A DNA stretch of 64,000 nt from Psychroflexus planctonicus (GCF_014640195.1 NZ_BMGM01000001.1:62001-126000); one strand, 5' to 3'; positions 29,232 to 38,225 are shown, counted from the first letter of the stretch. The notes: a model not told the origin generated them from the letters alone. Program-made: numbers and translations.

Positions 29232-31952
29232 CTAACGGATTATTAGCTTTTCTACCAATGTATTTTCTCCATCATTTATTTGAAATAAATACATTCCTTG
29301 TTGTAAATTATCAAATTGAACTTCCTGCTTCAATATCCCTGGTTCTAATTTAAGGTTTTCAATTAGCCTGCCTTGTAAATTATATAACTTTCCATTTATT
29401 TCTGCTCCAGATAAAGTAGAAAAATTAACTTGAAATTTACCGTTATTTGGGTTGGGTATTATTGAAAATTTGTTTGCTTCCTGATTAATAGTAGATAAGC
29501 TAGTTGTACATATTTCTAGAGACCAAGAGTTTAGTTGTCCATCATCTTGATTATACCAATCTGTTAAAGACAAAGTCCATTCTCCTTCAGCAATACTTCC
29601 TACCCATTGGTTTAAGCTACCGTTACTTGGCTGGAAAGTTCCTGAAAGTGGATTTGTACAATTATCTGGAATGGGCGAACCTTCATCATTAAATTCAACA
29701 ACAATTCCATCTTCTGCATCGCACTCTCTTTCAAGTAAAACTAAAGATTCATCATTTGGACCAGTTAGTTCAATTATCAAATCCTGAATATAAGTGTGTG
29801 ATATATCAACTTGTACATTAATCGTTTCAATTACCACATCTTGATCAAAATTTATAGAAGATGAAACAGTTGTGCCAGGCTCATTTTCTCCATTACCATC
29901 AGGAATATTCAGCACAGTGTTGTTTTCAGGTGTAAAACATGTTAGTGAAACATCAGAATCTATAGTGAAGTTCTCTTCATTTACAGCATAAAAAATACTG
30001 TTTGAAGCTTTAACCATAATCCGACATGAAGGACCATAAATATTTGGCACTATAATATCTGCGGAACCATTATTAGGAACATTTGAAGCCAATACAACAT
30101 CAAAATCCAATTCAGAATCGGTAGATAGTAAAATATCAACTTCGGGAGAATTTACAGGTGCATTATTTGTGTTTGCAACATCCCAAGTAATGGTCTCGGT
30201 ATCTCCTTCTTGCCAAATAATACCCGATGTATTTTGTGATGTTACTGAAAAAGGACCATCAGAAACAAAAGTAATTTCGGTTGTTCCAAGCTCACTCTGT
30301 CCGCCTTCTGAGTTATTATCTCTTACCAAAACACCAAATTCCATTTCCCTTGCTGTATCTGGAATAACTTCCCAAGTAGAAGATAAACTACCATTTAATA
30401 CTGTTGTAAAGTCTGGAAAATAACGTCTTGGTGAAGTAGTTGGCGGTAAAGATCTAAAACTTGGCCCATTTGTGTTTGTTGATTCAGGTGGCTGATTAGA
30501 AATTTCATTATCCAGTTGCTCCCAAGTGTAAGTCAAAACATCGCCATCTGCATCAGATGCTTCAACTTCTAAAAAAAATGCTGTATTACTAGGTATGGTA
30601 TAGTCCTGTAATTCAACATCTATAGTTGGTGGATTGTTTGATATCCCTATATCTTCTGAACAAAAAGAACCCGTAGAATTAGTTACGTAATTTTGAATTT
30701 GAGATATGGAAACTACATGAAAATAATCATCGCTTGCTGATTGTACATTGGGCGGACAAACATTAGCATAAGCCATAATGGTACTCCCGCTTCCTGTTTC
30801 TACAGCAGTAGAATTTGTTCTGTTGCCACCACAAAAATTATTAAAGGTGTGGGATGCTCCAAATTGATGCCCTATTTCGTGAGCAACATAGTCTACATCA
30901 AAAGGATCTCCAACAGGAGCAAAAGAACCTGTAACTCCTTGGGCTTTGAAATTTGGATTACACACAGATGGAGAAGATGCAATTCCCCCACCTCCAGTAC
31001 TAAACACATGTCCAATATCGTAATTTGCAGTTCCTATTACATTATCTACTTGAGTTTGGTTTTGACCAAGCATAACTCCGCCACTATTGTTGGTATAGGG
31101 ATCGTTATCTGGATCAAGCTGAATTAAATCTTCGTTGTTATCAATCAATTGTAAATTAATGGCGAGGTCCCTTTCATAAATAGAATTAATACGGTTTATG
31201 CTGACTACCATGGCAGCCAAAACAGCATCCTTTTTAACTTGATCAGGAGCTGAAGTAGCTACTTGTGCAGCTGATATATGATATTCAGCATACTCTCCAG
31301 TACATGCTAATGCTAACCTATATCGTTTTAAAGTAGTATTATCTACTAAATTGCTACTTGCTCCCCAATTAAAATCATCTTCTTGTATTTGTTCTTGCAC
31401 TTCACAAACAACAGCATTTAAATGATCTGTATAAGCTTGATTTTTATTAAAAACCATGTATACATCACCAGAATAACTTATTGGATTTATAAATGATGAA
31501 GCTCCACTTTTAGTAATCATTCCATAAACACCGTAAGAAGTAATAGTCAAATTCAGTATTTCATTCTTATTTGATTCACTAACTCCAATGTAAGTTTTTA
31601 TATCAGGAAATTGATCAGCTAAACCTGAAGACATCACTTCAGTCTGATAAATACTAAAGGTTTCAAAATTTCCATTTTCAGAAGGAAATTCAACCTTTGA
31701 GTTACTTTTCATATTTGTAAAACGAAAAGGAGTATTTTCCAAAGCTTTGATCAGAGCTTTTTTATTCAATGAATATTTATCAAAATTCTTGAACTTGGAG
31801 CGATATTCAATGGTATTTTTTTTATCTAAATTGGATGCATCAAGTTTAGTCCAGATTTGATTGCTTTGAGAAATAGCATTCCATGAGAAACTAACAAATA
31901 CAATAATTAGTAATACTGAGTATTTGTGAAATTTAGTATTTTTATAAATCAT
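29232..31952 (-). CDS. Secreted reprolysin-type zinc metalloprotease with P-domain and T9SS sorting domain
   Basis: The start at 31952 gives 906 residues with a clean signal peptide (MIYKNTKFHKYSVLLIIV to AISQ); an in-frame ATG 15 codons upstream adds a hydrophobic stretch before it. Domains in order are a propeptide-like region (about 25-180), the metallopeptidase domain with VAHEIGHQFGASHTF (HExxHxxGxxH, about residues 357-367) and Met-turn STIMAYANVC. These are followed by Ig-like modules, a proprotein-convertase P-domain (DVSHTYIQDLIIELTGPND-like block) and a T9SS type A domain (SIIPNPNNGKFQVNFS to LVEKLIIR). It is probably a cell-surface or secreted digestive protease. It converges on hemW. 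Confidence 0.9.
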   Translation of the reverse strand: MIYKNTKFHKYSVLLIIVFVSFSWNAISQSNQIWTKLDASNLDKKNTIEYRSKFKNFDKYSLNKKALIKALENTPFRFTNMKSNSKVEFPSENGNFETFSIYQTEVMSSGLADQFPDIKTYIGVSESNKNEILNLTITSYGVYGMITKSGASSFINPISYSGDVYMVFNKNQAYTDHLNAVVCEVQEQIQEDDFNWGASSNLVDNTTLKRYRLALACTGEYAEYHISAAQVATSAPDQVKKDAVLAAMVVSINRINSIYERDLAINLQLIDNNEDLIQLDPDNDPYTNNSGGVMLGQNQTQVDNVIGTANYDIGHVFSTGGGGIASSPSVCNPNFKAQGVTGSFAPVGDPFDVDYVAHEIGHQFGASHTFNNFCGGNRTNSTAVETGSGSTIMAYANVCPPNVQSASDDYFHVVSISQIQNYVTNSTGSFCSEDIGISNNPPTIDVELQDYTIPSNTAFFLEVEASDADGDVLTYTWEQLDNEISNQPPESTNTNGPSFRSLPPTTSPRRYFPDFTTVLNGSLSSTWEVIPDTAREMEFGVLVRDNNSEGGQSELGTTEITFVSDGPFSVTSQNTSGIIWQEGDTETITWDVANTNNAPVNSPEVDILLSTDSELDFDVVLASNVPNNGSADIIVPNIYGPSCRIMVKASNSIFYAVNEENFTIDSDVSLTCFTPENNTVLNIPDGNGENEPGTTVSSSINFDQDVVIETINVQVDISHTYIQDLIIELTGPNDESLVLLERECDAEDGIVVEFNDEGSPIPDNCTNPLSGTFQPSNGSLNQWVGSIAEGEWTLSLTDWYNQDDGQLNSWSLEICTTSLSTINQEANKFSIIPNPNNGKFQVNFSTLSGAEINGKLYNLQGRLIENLKLEPGILKQEVQFDNLQQGMYLFQINDGENTLVEKLIIR

Positions 31953-32004
31953 GCGGATTTTTATTAATAGTTCATAAAAATATAAAAACTTACTCAAAAA
32001 CCAT

Positions 32005-32012
32005 TAATTTTG
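32005..32012 (+). promoter_or_regulatory. Putative -7 element of the DUF2911 gene
   Basis: TAATTTTG matches TANNTTTG and lies 13 nt before the ATG. No convincing TTG is found at the -33 distance. Confidence 0.45.
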
Positions 32013-32025
32013 GAAAAAACATAAT

Positions 32026-32871
32026 ATGAAACATTTACTAAACATTTTTATCGGGTTATTATCCATTGGTTTAACAGCGCAAGTAACCGCACCACAACCT
32101 TCAACAAGTGCCAAAACAGAACAGGTTGTTGGCTTAACTACTGTTCAACTTGCTTATTCTAGACCATCTGTAAAAGGGAGAACTATTTTCGGAGATTTGG
32201 TGCCCTACAATCAAAATTGGAGAACGGGAGCAAATGCAAACACTACCATTTCATTTTCAGACGATGTAATAGTTCAAGGGAAACAAGTTAAAGCTGGAAC
32301 TTACGCTATCTATTCGCTACCCAAACCAAAAAGCTGGACTATATATTTGTATAGCAAAACAGATAATTGGGGTTTACCTGAAGAATGGAATGAAGAGCAT
32401 GTTGCAGCTCAATTTGAAGTAAAAACACAAACAACTGATTCTCATATTGAAAATTTTACTTTGCAAATCAAAGATATCACTTCTTCAATGGCCAAAGTTC
32501 AGATTGCTTGGGAAAAAACAATGGTAGAATTTCCTGTAGAAGTTCCAACCGAGAAAAAAGTAATGAAAAGCATTACAGAAACTTTAAAAGACGAACCTAA
32601 AGCAAGAGATTACTATAGTGCAGCAGTATACTACTTAGAAGAAGGTAAAGATATAGGTCAAGCGGTTGAATGGATTGACATAGCTATGGAAATGCAAGAT
32701 GAAAAACCATTCTGGATGCTCAGACAACAATCGCTTATTTACAGTAAAGCGGGAAAGAAAAAACAAGCGATTAAAATAGCTGAAGAGTCTTTAAAAGCAG
32801 CCCAAAAAGCAGGTAATCAAGACTATGTAAAAATGAATAAAGAATCGATTAAAGAATGGAAAGCTAAATAA
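32026..32871 (+). CDS. DUF2911 family secreted protein
   Basis: The 281-residue protein starts with a signal peptide (MKHLLNIFIGLLSIGLTAQ). The first about 165 residues match the DUF2911 pattern: QPSTSAKTEQVVGLTTVQLA, YSRPSVKGRTIFGDLVPYNQ, WRTGANANTTISFSDDVIVQ and KAGTYAIYSLP. The last about 100 residues (from ARDYYSAAVYYLEEGKDIGQ) are helical with TPR-like spacing. The function of DUF2911 is unknown; the protein is probably periplasmic. It is transcribed alone and ends in a terminator shared with the convergent symporter gene. Confidence 0.85.
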   Translation: MKHLLNIFIGLLSIGLTAQVTAPQPSTSAKTEQVVGLTTVQLAYSRPSVKGRTIFGDLVPYNQNWRTGANANTTISFSDDVIVQGKQVKAGTYAIYSLPKPKSWTIYLYSKTDNWGLPEEWNEEHVAAQFEVKTQTTDSHIENFTLQIKDITSSMAKVQIAWEKTMVEFPVEVPTEKKVMKSITETLKDEPKARDYYSAAVYYLEEGKDIGQAVEWIDIAMEMQDEKPFWMLRQQSLIYSKAGKKKQAIKIAEESLKAAQKAGNQDYVKMNKESIKEWKAK

Positions 32872-32893
32872 TTTTAAGCTTTAAAACATTTAG

Positions 32894-32927
32894 AAACTGT
32901 TTCAATTGACGTTGAAGCAGTTTTTTT
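32894..32927 (+). terminator. Intrinsic terminator between DUF2911 gene and symporter gene
   Basis: AAACTG-T-TTCAA pairs with TTGAA-G-CAGTTT across a short loop, followed by TTTT. The T tract ends within the stop codon of the convergent symporter gene. Confidence 0.75.
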
Positions 32928-34611
32928 ATGCGCGATTCCTGTTGAAAGTTTCCAAAACCAATGCGATTAAAATTACCAAAGCACTACCAAAAACATTAAG
33001 CCACAAGTAAGGCATTAAATCAATATACCAAACGTACAACACAATAGCTTGCGTGATTATTGCAGCGACAAAAACCGATTTAGCTTTTACGTAATTAATG
33101 AAAAATGCTAACAAGAAAATTCCCAACACATTACCATAAAAAATAGAACCTATAATGTTGACCAACTGAATTAAATTGTCAGATAAATACGCAATGCAGG
33201 CAAAAGCTATGGCAAAAATCCCCCAGCCGAGTGTAAACAACTTAGATGCGTTTAAAAAATAACGGTCTGATTTTTTGGTCTTTACATTGCGCTTAAATAA
33301 ATCCATGGTAGTTGTACTCGCCAAGGCATTTAATTCTGAAGCCGTAGAAGACATGGCTGCACTTAAAATAACCGCCAATAATAATCCTACCAATCCTTTG
33401 GGTAAAAAATCCAGAATAAAACTGATAAAAATATAATCTTTATCGTTGGTTTCTATGGTTTCATCTGCCTGCTTAATGAGTAGTTTAGCTTCATCTCTGA
33501 TTTCAAATTCCTGAGTATTTAGCAAAGCGACTTTTTCTTGAAGTGCATTCATTTCAGCTTGATTTTCATCAGTAAAATCACCAAATTGAGAAGCAATTTC
33601 CTGCTTTTGATGTTGAATTAATTGCAGCTTTTCTTCTAAATCTATATAATCTGTTTTGTATTCCGACTCGTAAACTGCGTTTTGTGCAGCTGGATTAAAA
33701 TTCAATGGAGCAGTTTCAAATTGATAGAACACAAAAACCATTATGCCTACCAACAAAATGAAAAACTGCATGGGAACTTTCAAAAATCCATTGAAGAGCA
33801 AACCCATCTGACTTTCACGTAAGGAACGAGCCGAAAGATAACGTTGTACCTGACTTTGGTCGGTTCCAAAATAAGATAAGGCCAAAAAAGTCCCACCTAA
33901 AATTCCGCTCCAAAAAGTATATCGATTTTCAAAATCGAAAGAAAAATCCAATACATCTAATTTACCGCTAGAACCCGCAATTTTTAGGGCTTTATTAAAG
34001 CTGATATCGTCTGGCAAATGATTCAAAATAAAGAAAAAGGCCACAAACATGCCTGCAAATATCACCGCCATTTGCTGTTTTTGCGTCACGTTTACCGCTT
34101 TGGTACCACCTGAAACTGTATAAATAATGACTAAAACGCCAATAATAATATTCAGCGTAAACAAATCCCAACCAATTACAGCCGATAAAACAATAGCTGG
34201 AGCAAAAATGGTAATTCCAGCAGCCAAACCACGCTGAATTAAAAACAACAATGCCGTTAAGGTTCGGGTTTTTTGATCGAATCTAGATTCTAAATATTCG
34301 TAAGCCGTATATACTTTTAATTTATGGTAAATGGGTAAAAAAACCATGCAAATAATAATCATGGCTATGGGAACGCCAAAATAAAATTGCACAAATCCCA
34401 TTCCATCGTTAAAAGCTTGGCCTGGTGTTGACAGAAAAGTAATGGCACTAGCCTGAGTAGCCATGACTGATAAACCCACCGTCCACCATTTGGCTTCGTT
34501 TCCGCCTTTAATAAAATCGCTTACATTTTTGCTTCCCCTAGATTTGTAGCTTCCATAAATTACAATAAAAGCCAAAGTGAAAATCAGTACAACTGCATCT
34601 ATCCAATCCAT
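32926..34611 (-). CDS. Sodium:solute symporter (SSS family) with a long hydrophilic insertion
   Basis: The 561-residue membrane protein is a sodium-coupled transporter of the SSS (SLC5-like) family. Signatures are WWTVGLSVMATQASAITFLS (TM2 region), AYEYLESRFDQKTRTLTALL, YTVSGGTKAVNVTQKQQ and FGTDQSQVQRYLSARS. Between hydrophobic segments there is an inserted soluble stretch (about residues 301-392) rich in Glu, Gln and Lys with coiled-coil-like heptads. The substrate cannot be read from sequence. It is the last gene of an operon with the PIG-L deacetylase and a 34-residue membrane protein, so import of a product released by that deacetylase is a reasonable guess. Confidence 0.9.
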   Translation of the reverse strand: MDWIDAVVLIFTLAFIVIYGSYKSRGSKNVSDFIKGGNEAKWWTVGLSVMATQASAITFLSTPGQAFNDGMGFVQFYFGVPIAMIIICMVFLPIYHKLKVYTAYEYLESRFDQKTRTLTALLFLIQRGLAAGITIFAPAIVLSAVIGWDLFTLNIIIGVLVIIYTVSGGTKAVNVTQKQQMAVIFAGMFVAFFFILNHLPDDISFNKALKIAGSSGKLDVLDFSFDFENRYTFWSGILGGTFLALSYFGTDQSQVQRYLSARSLRESQMGLLFNGFLKVPMQFFILLVGIMVFVFYQFETAPLNFNPAAQNAVYESEYKTDYIDLEEKLQLIQHQKQEIASQFGDFTDENQAEMNALQEKVALLNTQEFEIRDEAKLLIKQADETIETNDKDYIFISFILDFLPKGLVGLLLAVILSAAMSSTASELNALASTTTMDLFKRNVKTKKSDRYFLNASKLFTLGWGIFAIAFACIAYLSDNLIQLVNIIGSIFYGNVLGIFLLAFFINYVKAKSVFVAAIITQAIVLYVWYIDLMPYLWLNVFGSALVILIALVLETFNRNRA

Positions 34612-34614
34612 TTG

Positions 34615-34719
34615 CTAATATTGTTTCATGAACCAATAGAAAAACAAAACATAAACTACATTAAGCACAAGTAGTAATGTATAAGTTTTGCTCCATTTGT
34701 AATTTGTTTTATTCTTCAT
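34615..34719 (-). CDS. 34-residue single-span membrane microprotein in the PIG-L/symporter operon
   Basis: Reading the minus strand gives MKNKTNYKWSKTYTLLLVLN and then VVYVLFFYWFMKQY, a short basic N-terminus and one hydrophobic span. Its ATG overlaps the last codons and stop of the PIG-L gene by 11 bases, and its stop lies 3 nt before the symporter ATG, so it exactly bridges the two genes. This suggests coupled translation and a real gene. A small accessory subunit of the symporter is the simplest idea. It is too short for standard gene calling, and no homologue is known to me. Confidence 0.65.
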   Translation of the reverse strand: MKNKTNYKWSKTYTLLLVLNVVYVLFFYWFMKQY

Positions 34720-37204
34720 TTCCTAAGGATAATAAGTTAGCAAATAAACGATAAGCGCCAGTAACTCCGGCAGGAAGTTGCCTAAAAAAACTTAAGCCAG
34801 TATACGTAAAATAACCTTTTCCATGTGGCGCAACCAACAAACTTCCTTCTAAAACAGGTTCATTTGGGTCTTGCATTCCTAAAATGGGCGTAAATTCTGG
34901 ACTCCATTGATCTGAAAAGTACAAACCGCGTTCTTGCACCCAATTTTCAAAATCGGTAGAAGTTATTTGGTTAGGCGAATTCAATACAGGATGTGCTGCA
35001 GCTAAAAATTGAACTTCAGCATATTCATCTGTAACACGGTTTCTGGACAATTGAAGCGGCAGCGGACTAATTTCTGTTTTTAATCCTCGACTGGTATTGT
35101 ATTGAACAATTACATTTCCACCCTGCTTTGCATAATCAAATAAAATCTCTTTTTTAATCGCTAAATCTTCATAGATGTTGAAAGCTCGAATACCGACCAC
35201 AACCGCATCAAAAGATGTTAATTTTTCTGCTGAAATTTCATCTACTGAAAATTCTTCAACTAGGTAGCCTAATTCTGAAATGGCTTGGGCTACATTGTCA
35301 CCGGCTCCTTGAATATATGCTACTTTTTCACCTTTAGTATTTACATCTAGTTTAATCAACTTTAATTTGTTAGGTTGAATCAAACTTTGTTGTGCGATAT
35401 GGGGATAATCAATTAATTCTACTTTGGAAGCGTAATTTCCTGTTGAAGTTTTTACAGTGGATTTCAAATGAAACTCAGATGCATTTTTTGGTGGTGTAAT
35501 ATTAAATTGAAGCTTTTTTGTTTCGTTTGAATTTGAAAACTCAACTTCAAACACATTGGGCTCAACTTTCCAACCCGAAGCTGTTTCTAAGTTAATTTGA
35601 AACTTTTCTTTACTCCCGTAATTCTGAACTTCGATATGTACTTGCTTGGGTTTTTGATCTGAAAAAACCATAATTTCTTTTTCAAAAGCTAAAGAAACAG
35701 GTGGTAGGGTGTGAAAATTCTCATAGACTTCACCATCTACTGGATCGTTGAACTTATAGATTAAGTTTCGGGTAATCGAAATGGGTTCTCCATCTATTTC
35801 AATATGAAATTGAACCGGCAAATTGTTTTCTAATTCGGGTAAGTTTCGGTGTTCTAATTCATCAACTTTATACAACGCTTTTGCAGGATTGTTATCTAAC
35901 CAAAACGGATTACTCAGTTTTTGATTTTCTGGGATTAGCACTTCTGATTTCCATTCGTTTTTTTGGTTAGGAAGTAATGATATAGAATTGATAGCGTTTG
36001 TTTTGTTATCTAAAACTTCAACTGATTTCAGTTGTACATTGGCTTCAGACTGGTTGGTAGCTTCAATAAAAACTTGAACTTTTTTCCCTGGATTAGTGTA
36101 AGCCGTTTTTGTTCTAGCTTCTAAAAACAAACCTGAACAAGCTACAATTATATCTTCGAGCTCAGCTAACTTTCTCGCTTTCCAAAACGAATCTTCAGCT
36201 TTATCCAATAATTGATAAGCGGCTATTAATTTGGGTAAACTGGAACTCGGATTTTGATAATCGAACTCAGCTTCCGCTTTGTTAAGCAGTTTTTGAATTT
36301 TTGAAGCTGCTTTGGTATTTAATCTTGCCCAACTGGTTTCAATATGTGCAAATAAATTTTCTGTGTTGGGTAATTCGCCTTTAAGCAATTCTATATACTC
36401 CACTTCATCGCCGCGTGTTCCTGTATTTCCAAAACCTTGCGACTTGTGCATGCTTCGGCTTAAAGCTGCAATTTCATTGTTAGAAAGACCAATATCAGCG
36501 TAAAATTCACCAATATTTAAAGCCAAATGTTGTTGATGGTCTGCCTGCTGAAAAGCTTCTTTACTTTCATAAAAAAACCAAGAATCGTTAAAATAAATGG
36601 CTTTGGGTTGCCATGTTTCCACTTGATTTAATTGTTCAGGGAAAGCATCCTTTTGACCTGCCAAATCAAAAGCTTGCATGGCTAAAATAGCCGAAGCCGT
36701 ATGATGTCCATGGGTTGTACCAGGCGTTCGATGATCAAAGCGATTGACAATAATATCTGGTTTGTTCATTCTGATGGCATAAACCAAATCGGCTAATACT
36801 TCTTCTTCATTCCAAGTTGAAAGTGCTTCATCTGGATTTTTTGAATAACCAAAATCGATTGCTCTAGTAAAAAGTTGGTGCCCACCATCAATTTTTCTGG
36901 CTTCCAGTAATTCTTGAGTTCGAATTAAACCTAGCTTTTCATTTAAGTCAGCTCCGATTAAGTTTTGTCCACCGTCGCCACGTGTTAAAGAAATATACGT
37001 AGTATGCGCATGATAATGCTTGGCAAAATAAGAGATTAAACGCGTGTTTTCATCATCGGGATGAGCAGCCACATACATTACATTTCCGAAGAAATTTAAT
37101 TTCTTAATGGCTTCAAACACTTCTACTGAACTGGGTTTTTGGGGCTGTTGAGCAAATCCAAATTGAATTAAAAAAATAAAAATAGCCAAGCAGAGTCGCT
37201 TCAT
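34709..37204 (-). CDS. Secreted PIG-L/LmbE-family deacetylase, multidomain
   Basis: The 831-residue product has a signal peptide (residues 1-18, ending FGFAQ) and an N-terminal LmbE domain (about 35-260). The zinc-site motif AAHPDDENTRL (residues 46-56) and the later THGHHTASAIL supply the other zinc histidine. The family removes N-acetyl groups from amino sugars. The middle contains NEW3-like beta-sandwiches (QVFIEATNQSEANVQLKSVE), and the C-terminal about 220 residues resemble a class I glutamine-amidotransferase-like or ThuA-like fold (SFDAVVVGIRAFNIYEDL, GGNVIVQYNTSRG). The substrate is unknown. It is the first gene of the operon with the microprotein and the sodium symporter. Confidence 0.85.
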   Translation of the reverse strand: MKRLCLAIFIFLIQFGFAQQPQKPSSVEVFEAIKKLNFFGNVMYVAAHPDDENTRLISYFAKHYHAHTTYISLTRGDGGQNLIGADLNEKLGLIRTQELLEARKIDGGHQLFTRAIDFGYSKNPDEALSTWNEEEVLADLVYAIRMNKPDIIVNRFDHRTPGTTHGHHTASAILAMQAFDLAGQKDAFPEQLNQVETWQPKAIYFNDSWFFYESKEAFQQADHQQHLALNIGEFYADIGLSNNEIAALSRSMHKSQGFGNTGTRGDEVEYIELLKGELPNTENLFAHIETSWARLNTKAASKIQKLLNKAEAEFDYQNPSSSLPKLIAAYQLLDKAEDSFWKARKLAELEDIIVACSGLFLEARTKTAYTNPGKKVQVFIEATNQSEANVQLKSVEVLDNKTNAINSISLLPNQKNEWKSEVLIPENQKLSNPFWLDNNPAKALYKVDELEHRNLPELENNLPVQFHIEIDGEPISITRNLIYKFNDPVDGEVYENFHTLPPVSLAFEKEIMVFSDQKPKQVHIEVQNYGSKEKFQINLETASGWKVEPNVFEVEFSNSNETKKLQFNITPPKNASEFHLKSTVKTSTGNYASKVELIDYPHIAQQSLIQPNKLKLIKLDVNTKGEKVAYIQGAGDNVAQAISELGYLVEEFSVDEISAEKLTSFDAVVVGIRAFNIYEDLAIKKEILFDYAKQGGNVIVQYNTSRGLKTEISPLPLQLSRNRVTDEYAEVQFLAAAHPVLNSPNQITSTDFENWVQERGLYFSDQWSPEFTPILGMQDPNEPVLEGSLLVAPHGKGYFTYTGLSFFRQLPAGVTGAYRLFANLLSLGNEE

Positions 37205-37217
37205 AGTTTTTTTGTTT

Positions 37218-37245
37218 CAAATATACACGCATTGGTAAATCTCAA
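37218..37245 (-). promoter_or_regulatory. Promoter of the PIG-L/symporter operon
   Basis: On the minus strand TTG (complement of 37243-37245), a 17-nt spacer and TATATTTG (complement of 37218-37225) match the Bacteroidota consensus. The -7 element lies 13 nt before the ATG. Confidence 0.75.
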
Positions 37246-37361
37246 CTTTCAATACGCATAGGTTTAACATTTCGACTATTTTATTCGGTATAAGTTTAAT
37301 TGAAACCGGTGTTTGAAGGTTTTTGTTGAAAAAATATGCTGAAATAAAACTCCTAAAAATG

Positions 37362-37369
37362 TACTTTTG
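37362..37369 (+). promoter_or_regulatory. Putative -7 element of the acyltransferase gene
   Basis: TACTTTTG matches TANNTTTG and lies 20 nt before the ATG at 37390. It supports that ATG over the in-frame TTG at 37378, which would lie close to the transcription start. No -33 element is seen. Confidence 0.45.
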
Positions 37370-37389
37370 AAAAACAATTGAATTTACAT

Positions 37390-37929
37390 ATGCGTTGGTT
37401 AGCCAAGTTGATTTTTAAACATATTTTAGGTTGGAGAATTGTTGGCGAATTAGACCCAAAGATCAAAAAAGCTGTTTTGGTTATTGCCCCACATACTAGC
37501 TGGTATGACTTTTATATTGGCGCTTTAGCTAGAAAAATAATCAAACAAAATATTCATTATGTCGCTAAAAAAGAATTATTCGATTCTATTTTTGGGTTGT
37601 ATTTTAGATGGATGGGGGGCGCTCCAATTGATAGGTCTAGATCGCAAAATACAGTAGACCAAATTGTAGCTATTTTTAATTCTAGAAATGAATTTCGATT
37701 AGCTATTACTCCCGAAGGCACTCGAAAAAAAGTGAAAGAATGGAAAACAGGCTTTTATTACATCGCTGAAAAAGCAAAAGTTCCTATTGTTCCAATTGTT
37801 TTTGATTACAAATTGAAACAAATTCAAATAAAGCAGAGTTTTCTTGTAAATGGGAATATAGATAAAGAAATGCCAGAACTAAAGGCGGAATTTGAAGGAG
37901 TAACTGGTAAAGTTCCAGAAAACTTTTAA
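37390..37929 (+). CDS. 1-acyl-sn-glycerol-3-phosphate acyltransferase-like protein (PlsC superfamily)
   Basis: The 179-residue protein has the PlsC acyltransferase motif I as APHTSWYDFYIG (His35-x4-Asp40) and motif III as ITPEGTRKK, with GAPIDRSRSQ as motif II. Enzymes of this family move an acyl chain to lysophosphatidic acid or similar lysolipids at the inner membrane. The start is the ATG at 37390 giving MRWLAKLIFKHILGW. It is shorter than classic PlsC and lacks an obvious membrane anchor beyond the N-terminal hydrophobic stretch, so the exact substrate is uncertain. Confidence 0.85.
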   Translation: MRWLAKLIFKHILGWRIVGELDPKIKKAVLVIAPHTSWYDFYIGALARKIIKQNIHYVAKKELFDSIFGLYFRWMGGAPIDRSRSQNTVDQIVAIFNSRNEFRLAITPEGTRKKVKEWKTGFYYIAEKAKVPIVPIVFDYKLKQIQIKQSFLVNGNIDKEMPELKAEFEGVTGKVPENF

Positions 37930-37987
37930 TACCAATTTGAAAATAAAATGTAGTAACTTAATTATGATGATATTATGCAGATACATC

Positions 37988-38013
37988 AGCCTGCTGCTAG
38001 CAGGTATTTTTTA
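37988..38013 (+). terminator. Putative terminator after the acyltransferase gene
   Basis: A short GC-containing hairpin (CCTGCT, loop GCT, AGCAGG) is followed by TATTTTTTATT. It lies about 60 nt after the acyltransferase stop, in otherwise AT-rich DNA. Confidence 0.6.
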
Positions 38014-38045
38014 TTCGATGTTAAAAATAGCAATCGGTGTTAATC

Positions 38046-38225
38046 TTACTTGTCGGCAGCTAAATGGTAAGGTTTATTAGCTTCAAGCTTTTTTTGCTTT
38101 GGAAAGCGTATTTTTATTCTATAGGATTTTATAGCTTCATCATCAGGGCTATTGCAACTAAAAATCAATAAAAAAACATTGATTAAAATCAATGCAATTA
38201 AAATATATAAAATGGTTATAAGCAT
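38046..38225 (-). CDS. 59-residue small membrane or lipoprotein-like protein
   Basis: This minus-strand reading frame encodes MLITILYILIALILINVFLL, then IFSCNSPDDEAIKSYRIKIR and a basic tail ending HLAADK. It has a hydrophobic N-terminal span, a cysteine just after it (LLIFSC, lipobox-like but without the usual small residue before Cys), then a hydrophilic domain. It fills most of an otherwise empty 356-base gap. The frame is just under 60 codons. I know no homologue, and chance is possible because the region is AT-rich. Confidence 0.5.
   Translation of the reverse strand: MLITILYILIALILINVFLLIFSCNSPDDEAIKSYRIKIRFPKQKKLEANKPYHLAADK

Noticed and set aside
37378-37389. Upstream TTG start of the acyltransferase gene
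   Set aside because: The ATG 4 codons later is a better start and keeps the family N-terminus; the TTG is only 9 nt after the -7 element.
37921-37945. ATACCAATTT near the acyltransferase 3' end as a second copy of the palindrome-ended element
   Set aside because: Only the first about 10 bases match and no opposite end is found within 300 bases; at most a remnant.
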